64,000 nucleotides of DNA, from assembly GCA_963966185.1 (NCBI GenBank), contig CAWZYM010000153.1, forward strand, positions 142,001 through 206,000, written 5' to 3'. Under the pieces are notes generated by a model. That model had not been told where the DNA came from. It searched no databases and worked only from the letters and a program-made list of their open reading frames with translations. A program made the position numbers and the translations under genes. The first letter of the stretch is position 1. Each line of letters begins with the position of its first letter. Source of the stretch: Rhabditoides inermis. Taxonomy: Eukaryota > Nematoda > Chromadorea > Rhabditida > Rhabditidae. This document shows, piece after piece, positions 35,753 through 48,017 of this stretch.

Positions 35753-36881
35753 TTGGTTGGATTGTTTCATGAGCGAGGCCACTAACTCTCCTCCCACCCT
35801 TATGGTGGTTGTTGCTAGAAGCTGTGGTCTCTTGAGATTGGTTGTGGTGTTTCTTGAGCGGGGCCACTAACTCTCCTTCCACCCTTATGGTGGTTGTTGC
35901 TAGAAGCTGTGGTCTCTTGAGATTGGTTGTGGTGTTTCTTGAGCGAGGCCACTAACTCTCCTTCCACCCTTATGGTGGTTGTTGCTAGAAGCTGTGGTCT
36001 CTTGAGATTGGTTGTGGTGTTTGTTGAGCGGGACCACTATTTCTCCTTCCACCCTTATGGTGGTTGTTGCTAGAAGCTGTGGTCTCTTGAGATTGGTTAT
36101 GGTGTTTCTTGAGCGGAACCACTATTTCTCCTTCCACCCTTATGGTGGTTGTTGCTAGAAGCTGTGGTCTCTTGAGATTGGTTGTGGTGTTTCTTGAGCG
36201 GGAACACTATTTATCCTTCCACCCTTATGGTGGTTGTTGCTAGAAGCTGTGGTCTCTTGAGATTGGTTGTGGTGTTTCTTGAGCGGGACCACTATTTCTC
36301 CTTCCATCCTTATGGTGGTTGTTGCTAGAAGCTGTGGTCTCTTGAGATTGGTTGTGGTGTTTCTTGAGCGAGGCCACTAACTCTCTTTCCACCCTTATGG
36401 TGGTTGTTGCTAGAAGCTGTGGTCTCTTGAGATTGGTTGTGGTGTTTTTGAGTGGGGCCACTAACTCTCCTTCCACCCTTATGGTGGTTGTTGCTAGAAG
36501 CTGTGGTCCCTTGAGATTGGTTGTGGTGTTTCTTGAGCGGGAGCACTAACTCTCCTTCCACCCTTATGGTGGTTGTTGCTAGAAGCTGTGGTCTCTTGAG
36601 ATTGGTTGTGGTGTTTCTTGAGCGAGGCCACTAACTCTCCTTCCACCCTTATGGTGGTTGTTGCTAGAAGCTGTGGTCTCTTGAGATTGGTTGTGGTGTT
36701 TTTTTGAGTGGGGCCACTAACTCTCCTTCCACCCTTATGGTGTTTGTTGCTAGAAGCTGTGGTCCCTTGAGATTGGTTGTGGTGTATCTTGAGCGGGACC
36801 ACTAACTCTCCTTCCACCCTTATGATGGTTGTTGCTAGAAGCTGTGGTCTCTTGAGATTGGTTGTGGTGTTTCATGAGCGG
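35753..36881 (+). repeat. Chimeric monomer array, 13 units: J B A W1-W4 A' E H A F D
   Basis: It has the same W-to-M switch as 30975-32357 (near 36450) but ends at F-D, three monomers (A-E-C) fewer than the 16-mer. Confidence 0.92.
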
Positions 36882-37195
36882 GGCTTCTTCTTTCTCTATC
36901 TCTCTCACTCTCTCTCTCTCTCTCCTCTTTTCCCATATCCCTCTCCCTCCATCCAAAGTGCAATACAGGTTCATAATCAACGACAGCCACATTTCACCAA
37001 GTTTCTCGATCTCGCAAGTCGGAAACGGAATGGATGGTGCTGAACTTCGCTAATAGGACACTAGAGAAGAAGTTCGGAGGAGATATGGATGAAGGGTACC
37101 TCAGTGTCTGTCTCTATTCCTTCCCTCTATCTCGCCTTATCTCTTTTTTATCTCTCTTTGTGAGTTGATTACATGTAGTTATGTAGTATCGAAGG
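36882..37195 (+). repeat. Spacer 37, type 1
   Basis: (CT)8, the shortest CT run among type 1 spacers. Confidence 0.95.
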
Positions 37196-38069
37196 TTGGT
37201 TGGATTGTTTCATGAGCGAGGCCACTAACTCTCCTCCCACCCTTATGGTGGTTGTTGCTAGAAGCTGTGGTCTCTTGAGATTGGTTGTGGTGTTTCTTGA
37301 GCGGGGCCACTAACTCTCCTTCCACCCTTATGGTGGTTGTTGCTAGAAGCTGTGGTCTCTTGAGATTGGTTGTGGTGTTTCTTGAGCGAGGCCACTAACT
37401 CTCCTTCCACCCTTATGGTGGTTGTTGCTAGAAGCTGTGGTCTCTTGAGATTGGTTGTGGTGTTTGTTGAGCGGGACCACTATTTCTCCTTCCACCCTTA
37501 TGGTGGTTGTTGCTAGAAGCTGTGGTCTCTTGAGATTGGTTATGGTGTTTCTTGAGCGGAACCACTATTTCTCCTTCCACCCTTATGGTGGTTGTTGCTA
37601 GAAGCTGTGGTCTCTTGAGATTGGTTGTGGTGTTTCTTGAGCGGGAACACTATTTATCCTTCCACCCTTATGGTGGTTGTTGCTAGAAGCTGTGGTCTCT
37701 TGAGATTGGTTGTGGTGTTTCTTGAGCGGGACCACTATTTCTCCTTCCATCCTTATGGTGGTTGTTGCTAGAAGCTGTGGTCTCTTGAGATTGGTTGTGG
37801 TGTTTCTTGAGCGAGGCCACTAACTCTCTTTCCACCCTTATGGTGGTTGTTGCTAGAAGCTGTGGTCTCTTGAGATTGGTTGTGGTGTTTTTTGAGTGGG
37901 GCCACTAACTCTCCTTCCACCCTTATGGTGGTTGTTGCTAGAAGCTGTGGTCCTTTGAGATTGGTTGTGGTGTATCTTGAGCGGGACCACTAACTCTCCT
38001 TCCACCCTTATGGTGGTTGTTGCTAGAAGCTGTGGTCTCTTGAGATTGGTTGTGGTGTTTCATGAGCGG
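37196..38069 (+). repeat. Monomer array, 10 units: J B A W1 W2 W3 W4 A' T D
   Basis: W word. Confidence 0.94.
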
Positions 38070-38391
38070 GGCTTCTTCTTGCTCTCTCTCTCTCTAACTC
38101 TCTCTCTCTCTCTCTCTCTCTCCTCTCTTCCCATACCCCTCTCCCTCCATCCAAAGTTCAATACAGGTTCATAATCAACTACAGCCACACTTCACCAAGT
38201 TTCTCGATCTCGCAAGTCGAAAACGGAATGAATGGTGCTGAACTTCGCTAATAGGACACCAGAGAAGGATTTCGAGGAGATATGGATGAAGGGTACCTCA
38301 GTGTCTGTCTCTATTCCTTCCCTCTATCTCGCCTTATCTCTTTTTATCTTTTTCTGTGGGTTGATTACATGTAGTTATGTAGTATCGAAGG
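38070..38391 (+). repeat. Spacer 38, type 3
   Basis: 322 bp. Confidence 0.94.
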
Positions 38392-39010
38392 TTGGTTGGA
38401 TTGTTTCATGAGCGAGGCCACTAACTCTCCTCCCACCCTTATGGTGGTTGTTGCTAGAAGCTGTGGTCTCTTGAGAATGGTCGTGGTGTTTCTTGAGCGA
38501 GGCCACTAACTCTCCTTCCACCCTTATGGTGGTTGTTGCTAGAAGCTGTGGTCTCTTGAGATTGGTTGTGGTGTTTTTGAGTGGGGCCACTAACTCTCCT
38601 TCCACCCTTATGGTGGTTGTTGCTAGAAGCTGTGGTCCCTTGAGATTGGTTGTGGTGTTTCTTGAGCGGGAGCACTAACTCTCCTTCCACCCTTATGGTG
38701 GTTGTTGCTAGAAGCTGTGGTCTCTTGAGATTGGTTGTGGTGTTTCTTGAGCGAGGCCACTAACTCTCCTTCCACCCTTATGGTGGTTGTTGCTAGAAGC
38801 TGTGGTCTCTTGAGATTGGTTGTGGTGTTTTTTTGAGTGGGGCCACTAACTCTCCTTCCACCCTTATGGTGTTTGTTGCTAGAAGCTGTGGTCCCTTGAG
38901 ATTGGTTGTGGTGTATCTTGAGCGGGACCACTAACTCTCCTTCCACCCTTATGATGGTTGTTGCTAGAAGCTGTGGTCTCTTGAGATTGGTTGTGGTGTT
39001 TCATGAGCGG
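38392..39010 (+). repeat. Monomer array, 7 units: J M E H A F D
   Basis: M word with cttcc in M. Confidence 0.94.
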
Positions 39011-39326
39011 GGCTTCTTCTTTCTCTATCTCTCTCACTCTCTCTCTCTCTCTCTCCTCTTTTCCCATATCCCTCTCCCTCCATCCAAAGTGCAATACAGG
39101 TTCATAATCAACGACAGCCACATTTCACCAAGTTTCTCGATCTCGCAAGTCGGAAACGGAATGGATGGTGCTGAACTTCGCTAATAGGACACTAGAGAAG
39201 AAGTTCGGAGGAGATATGGATGAAGGGTACCTCAGTGTCTGTCTCTATTCCTTCCCTCTATCTCGCCTTATCTCTTTTTTATCTCTCTTTGTGAGTTGAT
39301 TACATGTAGTTATGTAGTATCGAAGG
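39011..39326 (+). repeat. Spacer 39, type 1
   Basis: (CT)9. Confidence 0.95.
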
Positions 39327-40200
39327 TTGGTTGGATTGTTTCATGAGCGAGGCCACTAACTCTCCTCCCACCCTTATGGTGGTTGTTGCTAGAAGCTGTG
39401 GTCTCTTGAGATTGGTTGTGGTGTTTCTTGAGCGGGGCCACTAACTCTCCTTCCACCCTTATGGTGGTTGTTGCTAGAAGCTGTGGTCTCTTGAGATTGG
39501 TTGTGGTGTTTCTTGAGCGAGGCCACTAACTCTCCTTCCACCCTTATGGTGGTTGTTGCTAGAAGCTGTGGTCTCTTGAGATTGGTTGTGGTGTTTGTTG
39601 AGCGGGACCACTATTTCTCCTTCCACCCTTATGGTGGTTGTTGCTAGAAGCTGTGGTCTCTTGAGATTGGTTATGGTGTTTCTTGAGCGGAACCACTATT
39701 TCTCCTTCCACCCTTATGGTGGTTGTTGCTAGAAGCTGTGGTCTCTTGAGATTGGTTGTGGTGTTTCTTGAGCGGGAACACTATTTATCCTTCCACCCTT
39801 ATGGTGGTTGTTGCTAGAAGCTGTGGTCTCTTGAGATTGGTTGTGGTGTTTCTTGAGCGGGACCACTATTTCTCCTTCCATCCTTATGGTGGTTGTTGCT
39901 AGAAGCTGTGGTCTCTTGAGATTGGTTGTGGTGTTTCTTGAGCGAGGCCACTAACTCTCTTTCCACCCTTATGGTGGTTGTTGCTAGAAGCTGTGGTCTC
40001 TTGAGATTGGTTGTGGTGTTTTTTGAGTGGGGCCACTAACTCTCCTTCCACCCTTATGGTGGTTGTTGCTAGAAGCTGTGGTCCTTTGAGATTGGTTGTG
40101 GTGTATCTTGAGCGGGACCACTAACTCTCCTTCCACCCTTATGGTGGTTGTTGCTAGAAGCTGTGGTCTCTTGAGATTGGTTGTGGTGTTTCATGAGCGG
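39327..40200 (+). repeat. Monomer array, 10 units: J B A W1 W2 W3 W4 A' T D
   Basis: W word. Confidence 0.94.
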
Positions 40201-40520
40201 GGCTTCTTCTTGCTCTCTCTCTCTCTAACTCTCTCTCTCTCTCTCTCTCTCCTCTCTTCCCATACCCCTCTCCCTCCATCCAAAGTTCAATACAGGTTCA
40301 TAATCAACTACAGCCACACTTCACCAAGTTTCTCGATCTCGCAAGTCGAAAACGGAATGAATGGTGCTGAACTTCGCTAATAGGACACCAGAGAAGGATT
40401 TCGAGGAGATATGGATGAAGGGTACCTCAGTGTCTGTCTCTATTCCTTCCCTCTATCTCGCCTTATCTCTTTTTATCTTTTTCTGTGGGTTGATTACATG
40501 TAGTTATGTAGTATCGAAGG
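40201..40520 (+). repeat. Spacer 40, type 3
   Basis: 320 bp. Confidence 0.94.
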
Positions 40521-40713
40521 TTGGTTGGATTGTTTCATGAGCGAGGCCACTAACTCTCCTCCCACCCTTATGGTGGTTGTTGCTAGAAGCTGTGGTCTCT
40601 TGAGATTGGTTGTGGTGTTTTTGAGTGGGGCCACTAACTCTCCTTCCACCCTTATGATGGTTGTTGCTAGAAGCTGTGGTCTCTTGAGATTGGTTGTGGT
40701 GTTTCATGAGCGG
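40521..40713 (+). repeat. Monomer array, 2 units: J E
   Basis: 193 bp between type 3 and 1b. Confidence 0.94.
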
Positions 40714-40736
40714 GGCTTCTTCTTTCTCTATCTCTC

Positions 40737-40779
<43 letters not shown>

Positions 40780-41055
40780 CTCTCCTCTTTTCCCATATCC
40801 CTCTCCCTCCATCCAAAGTGCAATACAGGTTCATAATCAACGACAGCCACATTTCACCAAGTTTCTCGATCTCGCAAGTCGGAAACGGAATGGATGGTGC
40901 TGAACTTCGCTAATAGGACACTAGAGAAGGAGTTCGGAGGAGATATGGATGAAGGGTACCTCAGTGTCTGTCTCTATTCCTTCCCTCTATCTCGCCTTAT
41001 CTCTTTTTTATCTCTCTTTGTGAGTTGATTACATGTAGTTATGTAGTATCGAAGG
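40714..41055 (+). repeat. Spacer 41, type 1b
   Basis: The tract has 22 dinucleotides with one CG. Confidence 0.94.
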
Positions 41056-41675
41056 TTGGTTGGATTGTTTCATGAGCGAGGCCACTAACTCTCCTCCCAC
41101 CCTTATGGTGGTTGTTGCTAGAAGCTGTGGTCTCTTGAGATTGGTTGTGGTGTTTCTTGAGCGGGGCCACTAACTCTCCTTCCACCCTTATGGTGGTTGT
41201 TGCTAGAAGCTGTGGTCTCTTGAGATTGGTCGTGGTGTTTCTTGAGCGGGGCCACTAACTCTCCTTCCACCCTTATGGTGGTTGTTGCTAGAAGCTGTGG
41301 TCCCTTGAGATTGGTTGTGGTGTTTCTTGAGCGGGAGCACTAACTCTCCTTCCACCCTTATGGTGGTTGTTGCTAGAAGCTGTGGTCTCTTGAGATTGGT
41401 TGTGGTGTTTCTTGAGCGAGGCCACTAACTCTCCTTCCACCCTTATGGTGGTTGTTGCTAGAAGCTGTGGTCTCTTGAGATTGGTTGTGGTGTTTTTTTG
41501 AGTGGGGCCACTAACTCTCCTTCCACCCTTATGGTGTTTGTTGCTAGAAGCTGTGGTCCCTTGAGATTGGTTGTGGTGTATCTTGAGCGGGACCACTAAC
41601 TCTCCTTCCACCCTTATGATGGTTGTTGCTAGAAGCTGTGGTCTCTTGAGATTGGTTGTGGTGTTTCATGAGCGG
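41056..41675 (+). repeat. Monomer array, 7 units: J B K H A F D
   Basis: 620 bp, as at 16548-17167. Confidence 0.94.
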
Positions 41676-41701
41676 GGCTTCTTCTTTCTCTATCTCTCTC
41701 A

Positions 41702-41732
<31 letters not shown>

Positions 41733-41995
41733 CCATATCCCTCTCCCTCCATCCAAAGTGCAATACAGGTTCATAATCAACGACAGCCACATTTCACCAA
41801 GTTTCTCGATCTCGCAAGTCGGAAACGGAATGGATGGTGCTGAACTTCGCTAATAGGACACTAGAGAAGAAGTTCGGAGGAGATATGGATGAAGGGTACC
41901 TCAGTGTCTGTCTCTATTCCTTCCCTCTATCTCGCCTTATCTCTTTTTTATCTCTCTTTGTGAGTTGATTACATGTAGTTATGTAGTATCGAAGG
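41676..41995 (+). repeat. Spacer 42, type 1
   Basis: (CT)11. Confidence 0.95.
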
Positions 41996-42869
41996 TTGGT
42001 TGGATTGTTTCATGAGCGAGGCCACTAACTCTCCTCCCACCCTTATGGTGGTTGTTGCTAGAAGCTGTGGTCTCTTGAGATTGGTTGTGGTGTTTCTTGA
42101 GCGGGGCCACTAACTCTCCTTCCACCCTTATGGTGGTTGTTGCTAGAAGCTGTGGTCTCTTGAGATTGGTTGTGGTGTTTCTTGAGCGAGGCCACTAACT
42201 CTCCTTCCACCCTTATGGTGGTTGTTGCTAGAAGCTGTGGTCTCTTGAGATTGGTTGTGGTGTTTGTTGAGCGGGACCACTATTTCTCCTTCCACCCTTA
42301 TGGTGGTTGTTGCTAGAAGCTGTGGTCTCTTGAGATTGGTTATGGTGTTTCTTGAGCGGAACCACTATTTCTCCTTCCACCCTTATGGTGGTTGTTGCTA
42401 GAAGCTGTGGTCTCTTGAGATTGGTTGTGGTGTTTCTTGAGCGGGAACACTATTTATCCTTCCACCCTTATGGTGGTTGTTGCTAGAAGCTGTGGTCTCT
42501 TGAGATTGGTTGTGGTGTTTCTTGAGCGGGACCACTATTTCTCCTTCCATCCTTATGGTGGTTGTTGCTAGAAGCTGTGGTCTCTTGAGATTGGTTGTGG
42601 TGTTTCTTGAGCGAGGCCACTAACTCTCTTTCCACCCTTATGGTGGTTGTTGCTAGAAGCTGTGGTCTCTTGAGATTGGTTGTGGTGTTTTTTGAGTGGG
42701 GCCACTAACTCTCCTTCCACCCTTATGGTGGTTGTTGCTAGAAGCTGTGGTCCTTTGAGATTGGTTGTGGTGTATCTTGAGCGGGACCACTAACTCTCCT
42801 TCCACCCTTATGGTGGTTGTTGCTAGAAGCTGTGGTCTCTTGAGATTGGTTGTGGTGTTTCATGAGCGG
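41996..42869 (+). repeat. Monomer array, 10 units: J B A W1 W2 W3 W4 A' T D
   Basis: W word. Confidence 0.94.
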
Positions 42870-43193
42870 GGCTTCTTCTTGCTCTCTCTCTCTCTCTAAC
42901 TCTCTCTCTCTCTCTCTCTCTCTCCTCTCTTCCCATACCCCTCTCCCTCCATCCAAAGTTCAATACAGGTTCATAATCAACTACAGCCACACTTCACCAA
43001 GTTTCTCGATCTCGCAAGTCGAAAACGGAATGAATGGTGCTGAACTTCGCTAATAGGACACCAGAGAAGGATTTCGAGGAGATATGGATGAAGGGTACCT
43101 CAGTGTCTGTCTCTATTCCTTCCCTCTATCTCGCCTTATCTCTTTTTATCTTTTTCTGTGGGTTGATTACATGTAGTTATGTAGTATCGAAGG
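42870..43193 (+). repeat. Spacer 43, type 3
   Basis: 324 bp. Confidence 0.94.
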
Positions 43194-43386
43194 TTGGTTG
43201 GATTGTTTCATGAGCGAGGCCACTAACTCTCCTCCCACCCTTATGGTGGTTGTTGCTAGAAGCTGTGGTCTCTTGAGATTGGTTGTGGTGTTTTTGAGTG
43301 GGGCCACTAACTCTCCTTCCACCCTTATGATGGTTGTTGCTAGAAGCTGTGGTCTCTTGAGATTGGTTGTGGTGTTTCATGAGCGG
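43194..43386 (+). repeat. Monomer array, 2 units: J E
   Basis: 193 bp. Confidence 0.94.
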
Positions 43387-43716
43387 GGCTTCTTCTTTCT
43401 CTATCTCTCTCACTCTCTCTCTCTCTCTCTCTCTCTCGCTCTCTCCTCTTTTCCCATATCCCTCTCCCTCCATCCAAAGTGCAATACAGGTTCATAATCA
43501 ACGACAGCCACATTTCACCAAGTTTCTCGATCTCGCAAGTCGGAAACGGAATGGATGGTGCTGAACTTCGCTAATAGGACACTAGAGAAGGAGTTCGGAG
43601 GAGATATGGATGAAGGGTACCTCAGTGTCTGTCTCTATTCCTTCCCTCTATCTCGCCTTATCTCTTTTTTATCTCTCTTTGTGAGTTGATTACATGTAGT
43701 TATGTAGTATCGAAGG
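43387..43716 (+). repeat. Spacer 44, type 1b
   Basis: The tract has 16 dinucleotides with one CG. Confidence 0.94.
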
Positions 43717-44420
43717 TTGGTTGGATTGTTTCATGAGCGAGGCCACTAACTCTCCTCCCACCCTTATGGTGGTTGTTGCTAGAAGCTGTGGTCTCTTGAG
43801 ATTGGTTGTGGTGTTTCTTGAGCGGGGCCACTAACTCTCCTTCCACCCTTATGGTGGTTGTTGCTAGAAGCTGTGGTCTCTTGAGATTGGTCGTGGTGTT
43901 TCTTGAGCGGGGCCACTAACTCTCCTTCCACCCTTATGGTGGTTGTTGCTAGAAGCTGTGGTCCCTTGAGATTGGTTGTGGTGTTTCTTGAGCGAGGCCA
44001 CTAACTCTCCTTCCACCCTTATGGTGGTTGTTGCTAGAAGCTGTGGTCTCTTGAGATTGGTTGTGGTGTTTTTGAGTGGGGCCACTAACTCTCCTTCCAC
44101 CCTTATGGTGGTTGTTGCTAGAAGCTGTGGTCCCTTGAGATTGGTTGTGGTGTTTCTTGAGCGGGACCACTAACTCTCCTTCCACCCTTATGGTGGTTGT
44201 TGCTAGAAGCTGTGGTCTCTTGAGATTGGTTGTGGTGTTTTTTTGAGTGGGGCCACTAACTCTCCTTCCACCCTTATGGTGGTTGTTGCTAGAAGCTGTG
44301 GTCCCTTGAGATTGGTTGTGGTGTATCTTGAGCGGGACCACTAACTCTCCTTCCACCCGTATGATGGTTGTTGCTAGAAGCTGTGGTCTCTTGAGATTGG
44401 TTGTGGTGTTTCATGAGCGG
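43717..44420 (+). repeat. Monomer array, 8 units: J B K A E C F D
   Basis: 704 bp. Confidence 0.94.
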
Positions 44421-44443
44421 GGCTTCTTCTTTCTCTATCTCTC

Positions 44444-44483
<40 letters not shown>

Positions 44484-44748
44484 CCATATCCCTCTCCCTC
44501 CATCCAAAGTGCAATACAGGTTCATAATCAACGACAGCCTTTTCTTTCACCAAGTTTCTCGATCTCGCAAGTCGGAAACGGAATGGATGGTGCTGAACTT
44601 CGCTAATAGGACACTAGAGAAGAAGTTCGGAGGAGATATGGATGAAGGGTACCTCAGTGTCTGTCTCTATTCCTTCCCTCTATCTCGCCTTATCTCTTTT
44701 TTATCTCTCTTTGTGAGTTGATTACATGTAGTTATGTAGTATCGAAGG
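44421..44748 (+). repeat. Spacer 45, type 1 with private marker
   Basis: (CT)14. It has the ttttct replacement at 44540-44545 seen otherwise only in spacer 22, but the ordinary ctatctct lead-in. Confidence 0.93.
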
Positions 44749-45705
44749 TTGGTTGGATTGTTTCATGAGCGAGGCCACTAACTCTCCTCCCACCCTTATG
44801 GTGGTTGTTGCTAGAAGCTGTGGTCTCTTGAGATTGGTTGTGGTGTTTCTTGAGCGGGGCCACTAACTCTCCTTCCACCCTTATGGTGGTTGTTGCTAGA
44901 AGCTGTGGTCTCTTGAGATTGGTCGTGGTGTTTCTTGAGCGGGGCCACTAACTCTCCTTCCACCCTTATGGTGGTTGTTGCTAGAAGCTGTGGTCCCTTG
45001 AGATTGGTTGTGGTGTTTCTTGAGCGAGGCCACTAACTCTCCTTCCACCCTTATGGTGGTTGTTGCTAGAAGCTGTGGTCTCTTGAGATTGGTTGTGGTG
45101 TTTTTGAGTGGGGCCACTAACTCTCCTCCCACCCTTATGGTGGTTGTTGCTAGAAGCTGTGGTCTCTTGAGATTGGTTGTGGTGTTTCTTGAGCGGGACC
45201 ACTAACTCTCCTTCCACCCTTATGGTGGTTGTTGCTAGAAGCTGTGGTCCCTTGAGATTGGTTGTGGTGTTTCTTGAGCGGGAGCACTAACTCTCCTTCC
45301 ACCCTTATGGTGGTTGTTGCTAGAAGCTGTGGTCTCTTGAGATTGGTTGTGGTGTTTCTTGAGCGAGGCCACTAACTCTCCTTCCACCCTTATGGTGGTT
45401 GTTGCTAGAAGCTGTGGTCTCTTGAGATTGGTTGTGGTGTTTTTGAGTGGGGCCACTAACTCTCCTTCCACCCTTATGGTGGTTGTTGCTAGAAGCTGTG
45501 GTCCCTTGAGATTGGTTGTGGTGTTTCTTGAGCGGGACCACTAACTCTCCTTCCACCCTTATGGTGGTTGTTGCTAGAAGCTGTGGTCCCTTGAGATTGG
45601 TTGTGGTGTATCTTGAGCGGGACCACTAACTCTCCTTCCACCCGTATGATGGTTGTTGCTAGAAGCTGTGGTCTCTTGAGATTGGTTGTGGTGTTTCATG
45701 AGCGG
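44749..45705 (+). repeat. Monomer array, 11 units: J B K A E C H A E C D
   Basis: 957 bp. The first E has cctccc, as in 20261-21217. Confidence 0.93.
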
Positions 45706-45728
45706 GGCTTCTTCTTTCTCTCTCTCTC

Positions 45729-45772
<44 letters not shown>

Positions 45773-46034
45773 CCATATCCCTCTCCCTCCATCCAAAGTG
45801 CAATACAGGTTCATAATCAACGACAGCCACATTTCACCAAGTTTCTCGATCTCGCAAGTCGGAAACGGAATGGATGGTGCTGAACTTCGCTAATAGGACA
45901 CTAGAGAAGAAGTTCGGAGGAGATATGGATGAAGGGTACCTCAGTGTCTGTCTCTATTCCTTCCCTCTATCTCGCCTTATCTCTTTTTTATCTCTCTTTG
46001 TGAGTTGATTACATGTAGTTATGTGTATCGAAGG
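45706..46034 (+). repeat. Spacer 46, type 1c
   Basis: (CT)16. The lead-in is ctctctctcac, shared only with spacer 22. Confidence 0.93.
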
Positions 46035-46653
46035 TTGGTTGGATTGTTTCATGAGCGAGGCCACTAACTCTCCTCCCACCCTTATGGTGGTTGTTGCTAG
46101 AAGCTGTGGTCTCTTGAGAATGGTCGTGGTGTTTCTTGAGCGAGGCCACTAACTCTCCTCCCACCCTTATGGTGGTTGTTGCTAGAAGCTGTGGTCTCTT
46201 GAGATTGGTTGTGGTGTTTTTGAGTGGGGCCACTAACTCTCCTTCCACCCTTATGGTGGTTGTTGCTAGAAGCTGTGGTCCCTTGAGATTGGTTGTGGTG
46301 TTTCTTGAGCGGGAGCACTAACTCTCCTTCCACCCTTATGGTGGTTGTTGCTAGAAGCTGTGGTCTCTTGAGATTGGTTGTGGTGTTTCTTGAGCGAGGC
46401 CACTAACTCTCCTTCCACCCTTATGGTGGTTGTTGCTAGAAGCTGTGGTCTCTTGAGATTGGTTGTGGTGTTTTTTTGAGTGGGGCCACTAACTCTCCTT
46501 CCACCCTTATGGTGTTTGTTGCTAGAAGCTGTGGTCCCTTGAGATTGGTTGTGGTGTATCTTGAGCGGGACCACTAACTCTCCTTCCACCCTTATGATGG
46601 TTGTTGCTAGAAGCTGTGGTCTCTTGAGATTGGTTGTGGTGTTTCATGAGCGG
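46035..46653 (+). repeat. Monomer array, 7 units: J M E H A F D
   Basis: M word. Confidence 0.94.
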
Positions 46654-46676
46654 GGCTTCTTCTTTCTCTATCTCTC

Positions 46677-46718
<42 letters not shown>

Positions 46719-46981
46719 CCATATCCCTCTCCCTCCATCCAAAGTGCAATACAGGTTCATAATCAACGACAGCCACATTTCACCAAGTTTCTCGATCTCG
46801 CAAGTCGGAAACGGAATGGATGGTGCTGAACTTCGCTAATAGGACACTAGAGAAGAAGTTCGGAGGAGATATGGATGAAGGGTACCTCAGTGTCTGTCTC
46901 TATTCCTTCCCTCTATCTCGCCTTATCTCTTTTTTATCTCTCTTTGTGAGTTGATTACATGTAGTTATGTAGTATCGAAGG
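46654..46981 (+). repeat. Spacer 47, type 1
   Basis: (CT)15. Confidence 0.94.
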
Positions 46982-47684
46982 TTGGTTGGATTGTTTCATG
47001 AGCGAGGCCACTAACTCTCCTCCCACCCTTATGGTGGTTGTTGCTAGAAGCTGTGGTCTCTTGAGATTGGTTGTGGTGTTTCTTGAGCGGGGCCACTAAC
47101 TCTCCTTCCACCCTTATGGTGGTTGTTGCTAGAAGCTGTGGTCTCTTGAGATTGGTTGTGGTGTTTCTTGAGCGGGGCCACTAACTCTCCTTCCACCCTT
47201 ATGGTGGTTGTTGCTAGAAGCTGTGGTCTCTTGAGATTGGTCGTGGTGTTTCTTGAGCGGGGCCACTAACTCTCCTTCCACCCTTATGGTGGTTGTTGCT
47301 AGAAGCTGTGGTCCCTTGAGATTGGTTGTGGTGTTTCTTGAGCGAGGCCACTAACTCTCCTTCCACCCTTATGGTGGTTGTTGCTAGAAGCTGTGGTCTC
47401 TTGAGATTGGTTGTGGTGTTTTTGAGTGGGGCCACTAACTCTCCTTCCACCCTTATGGTGGTTGTTGCTAGAAGCTGTGGTCCCTTGAGATTGGTTGTGG
47501 TGTTTCTTGAGCGGGACCACTAACTCTCCTTCCACCCTTATGGTGGTTGTTGCTAGAAGCTGTGGTCCCTTGAGATTGGTTGTGGTGTATCTTGAGCGGG
47601 ACCACTAACTCTCCTTCCACCCGTATGATGGTTGTTGCTAGAAGCTGTGGTCTCTTGAGATTGGTTGTGGTGTTTCATGAGCGG
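46982..47684 (+). repeat. Monomer array, 8 units: J B B K A E C D
   Basis: 703 bp with a doubled B, as at 24744-25446. Confidence 0.94.
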
Positions 47685-47707
47685 GGCTTCTTCTTTCTCT
47701 ATCTCTC

Positions 47708-47755
<48 letters not shown>

Positions 47756-48017
47756 CCATATCCCTCTCCCTCCATCCAAAGTGCAATACAGGTTCATAAT
47801 CAACGACAGCCACATTTCACCAAGTTTCTCGATCTCGCAAGTCGGAAACGGAATGGATGGTGCTGAACTTCGCTAATAGGACACTAGAGAAGAAGTTCGG
47901 AGGAGATATGGATGAAGGGTACCTCAGTGTCTGTCTCTATTCCTTCCCTCTATCTCGCCTTATCTCTTTTTTATCTCTCTTTGTGAGTTGATTACATGTA
48001 GTTATGTGTATCGAAGG
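47685..48017 (+). repeat. Spacer 48, type 1c
   Basis: (CT)18. Confidence 0.94.

Larger units (their letters stand above)
36882..39010 (+). repeat. 2,129-bp higher-order repeat, copy d
   Basis: It has the same order as copy a, with the type 1 spacer at (CT)8, the fewest CT repeats among type 1 copies. It is followed at 39011-40520 by another type 1 spacer, 10-mer and type 3 spacer, after which a 2-mer replaces the 7-mer. Confidence 0.88.

Noticed and set aside
26397..40520. Assembly duplication of the 2.13 kb repeat
   Set aside because: Copies differ by CT counts (8-10 in type 1, 320 or 322 bp in type 3) and by chimeric neighbours, which argues against simple repetition by the assembler. Exact copy number remains uncertain without raw reads.
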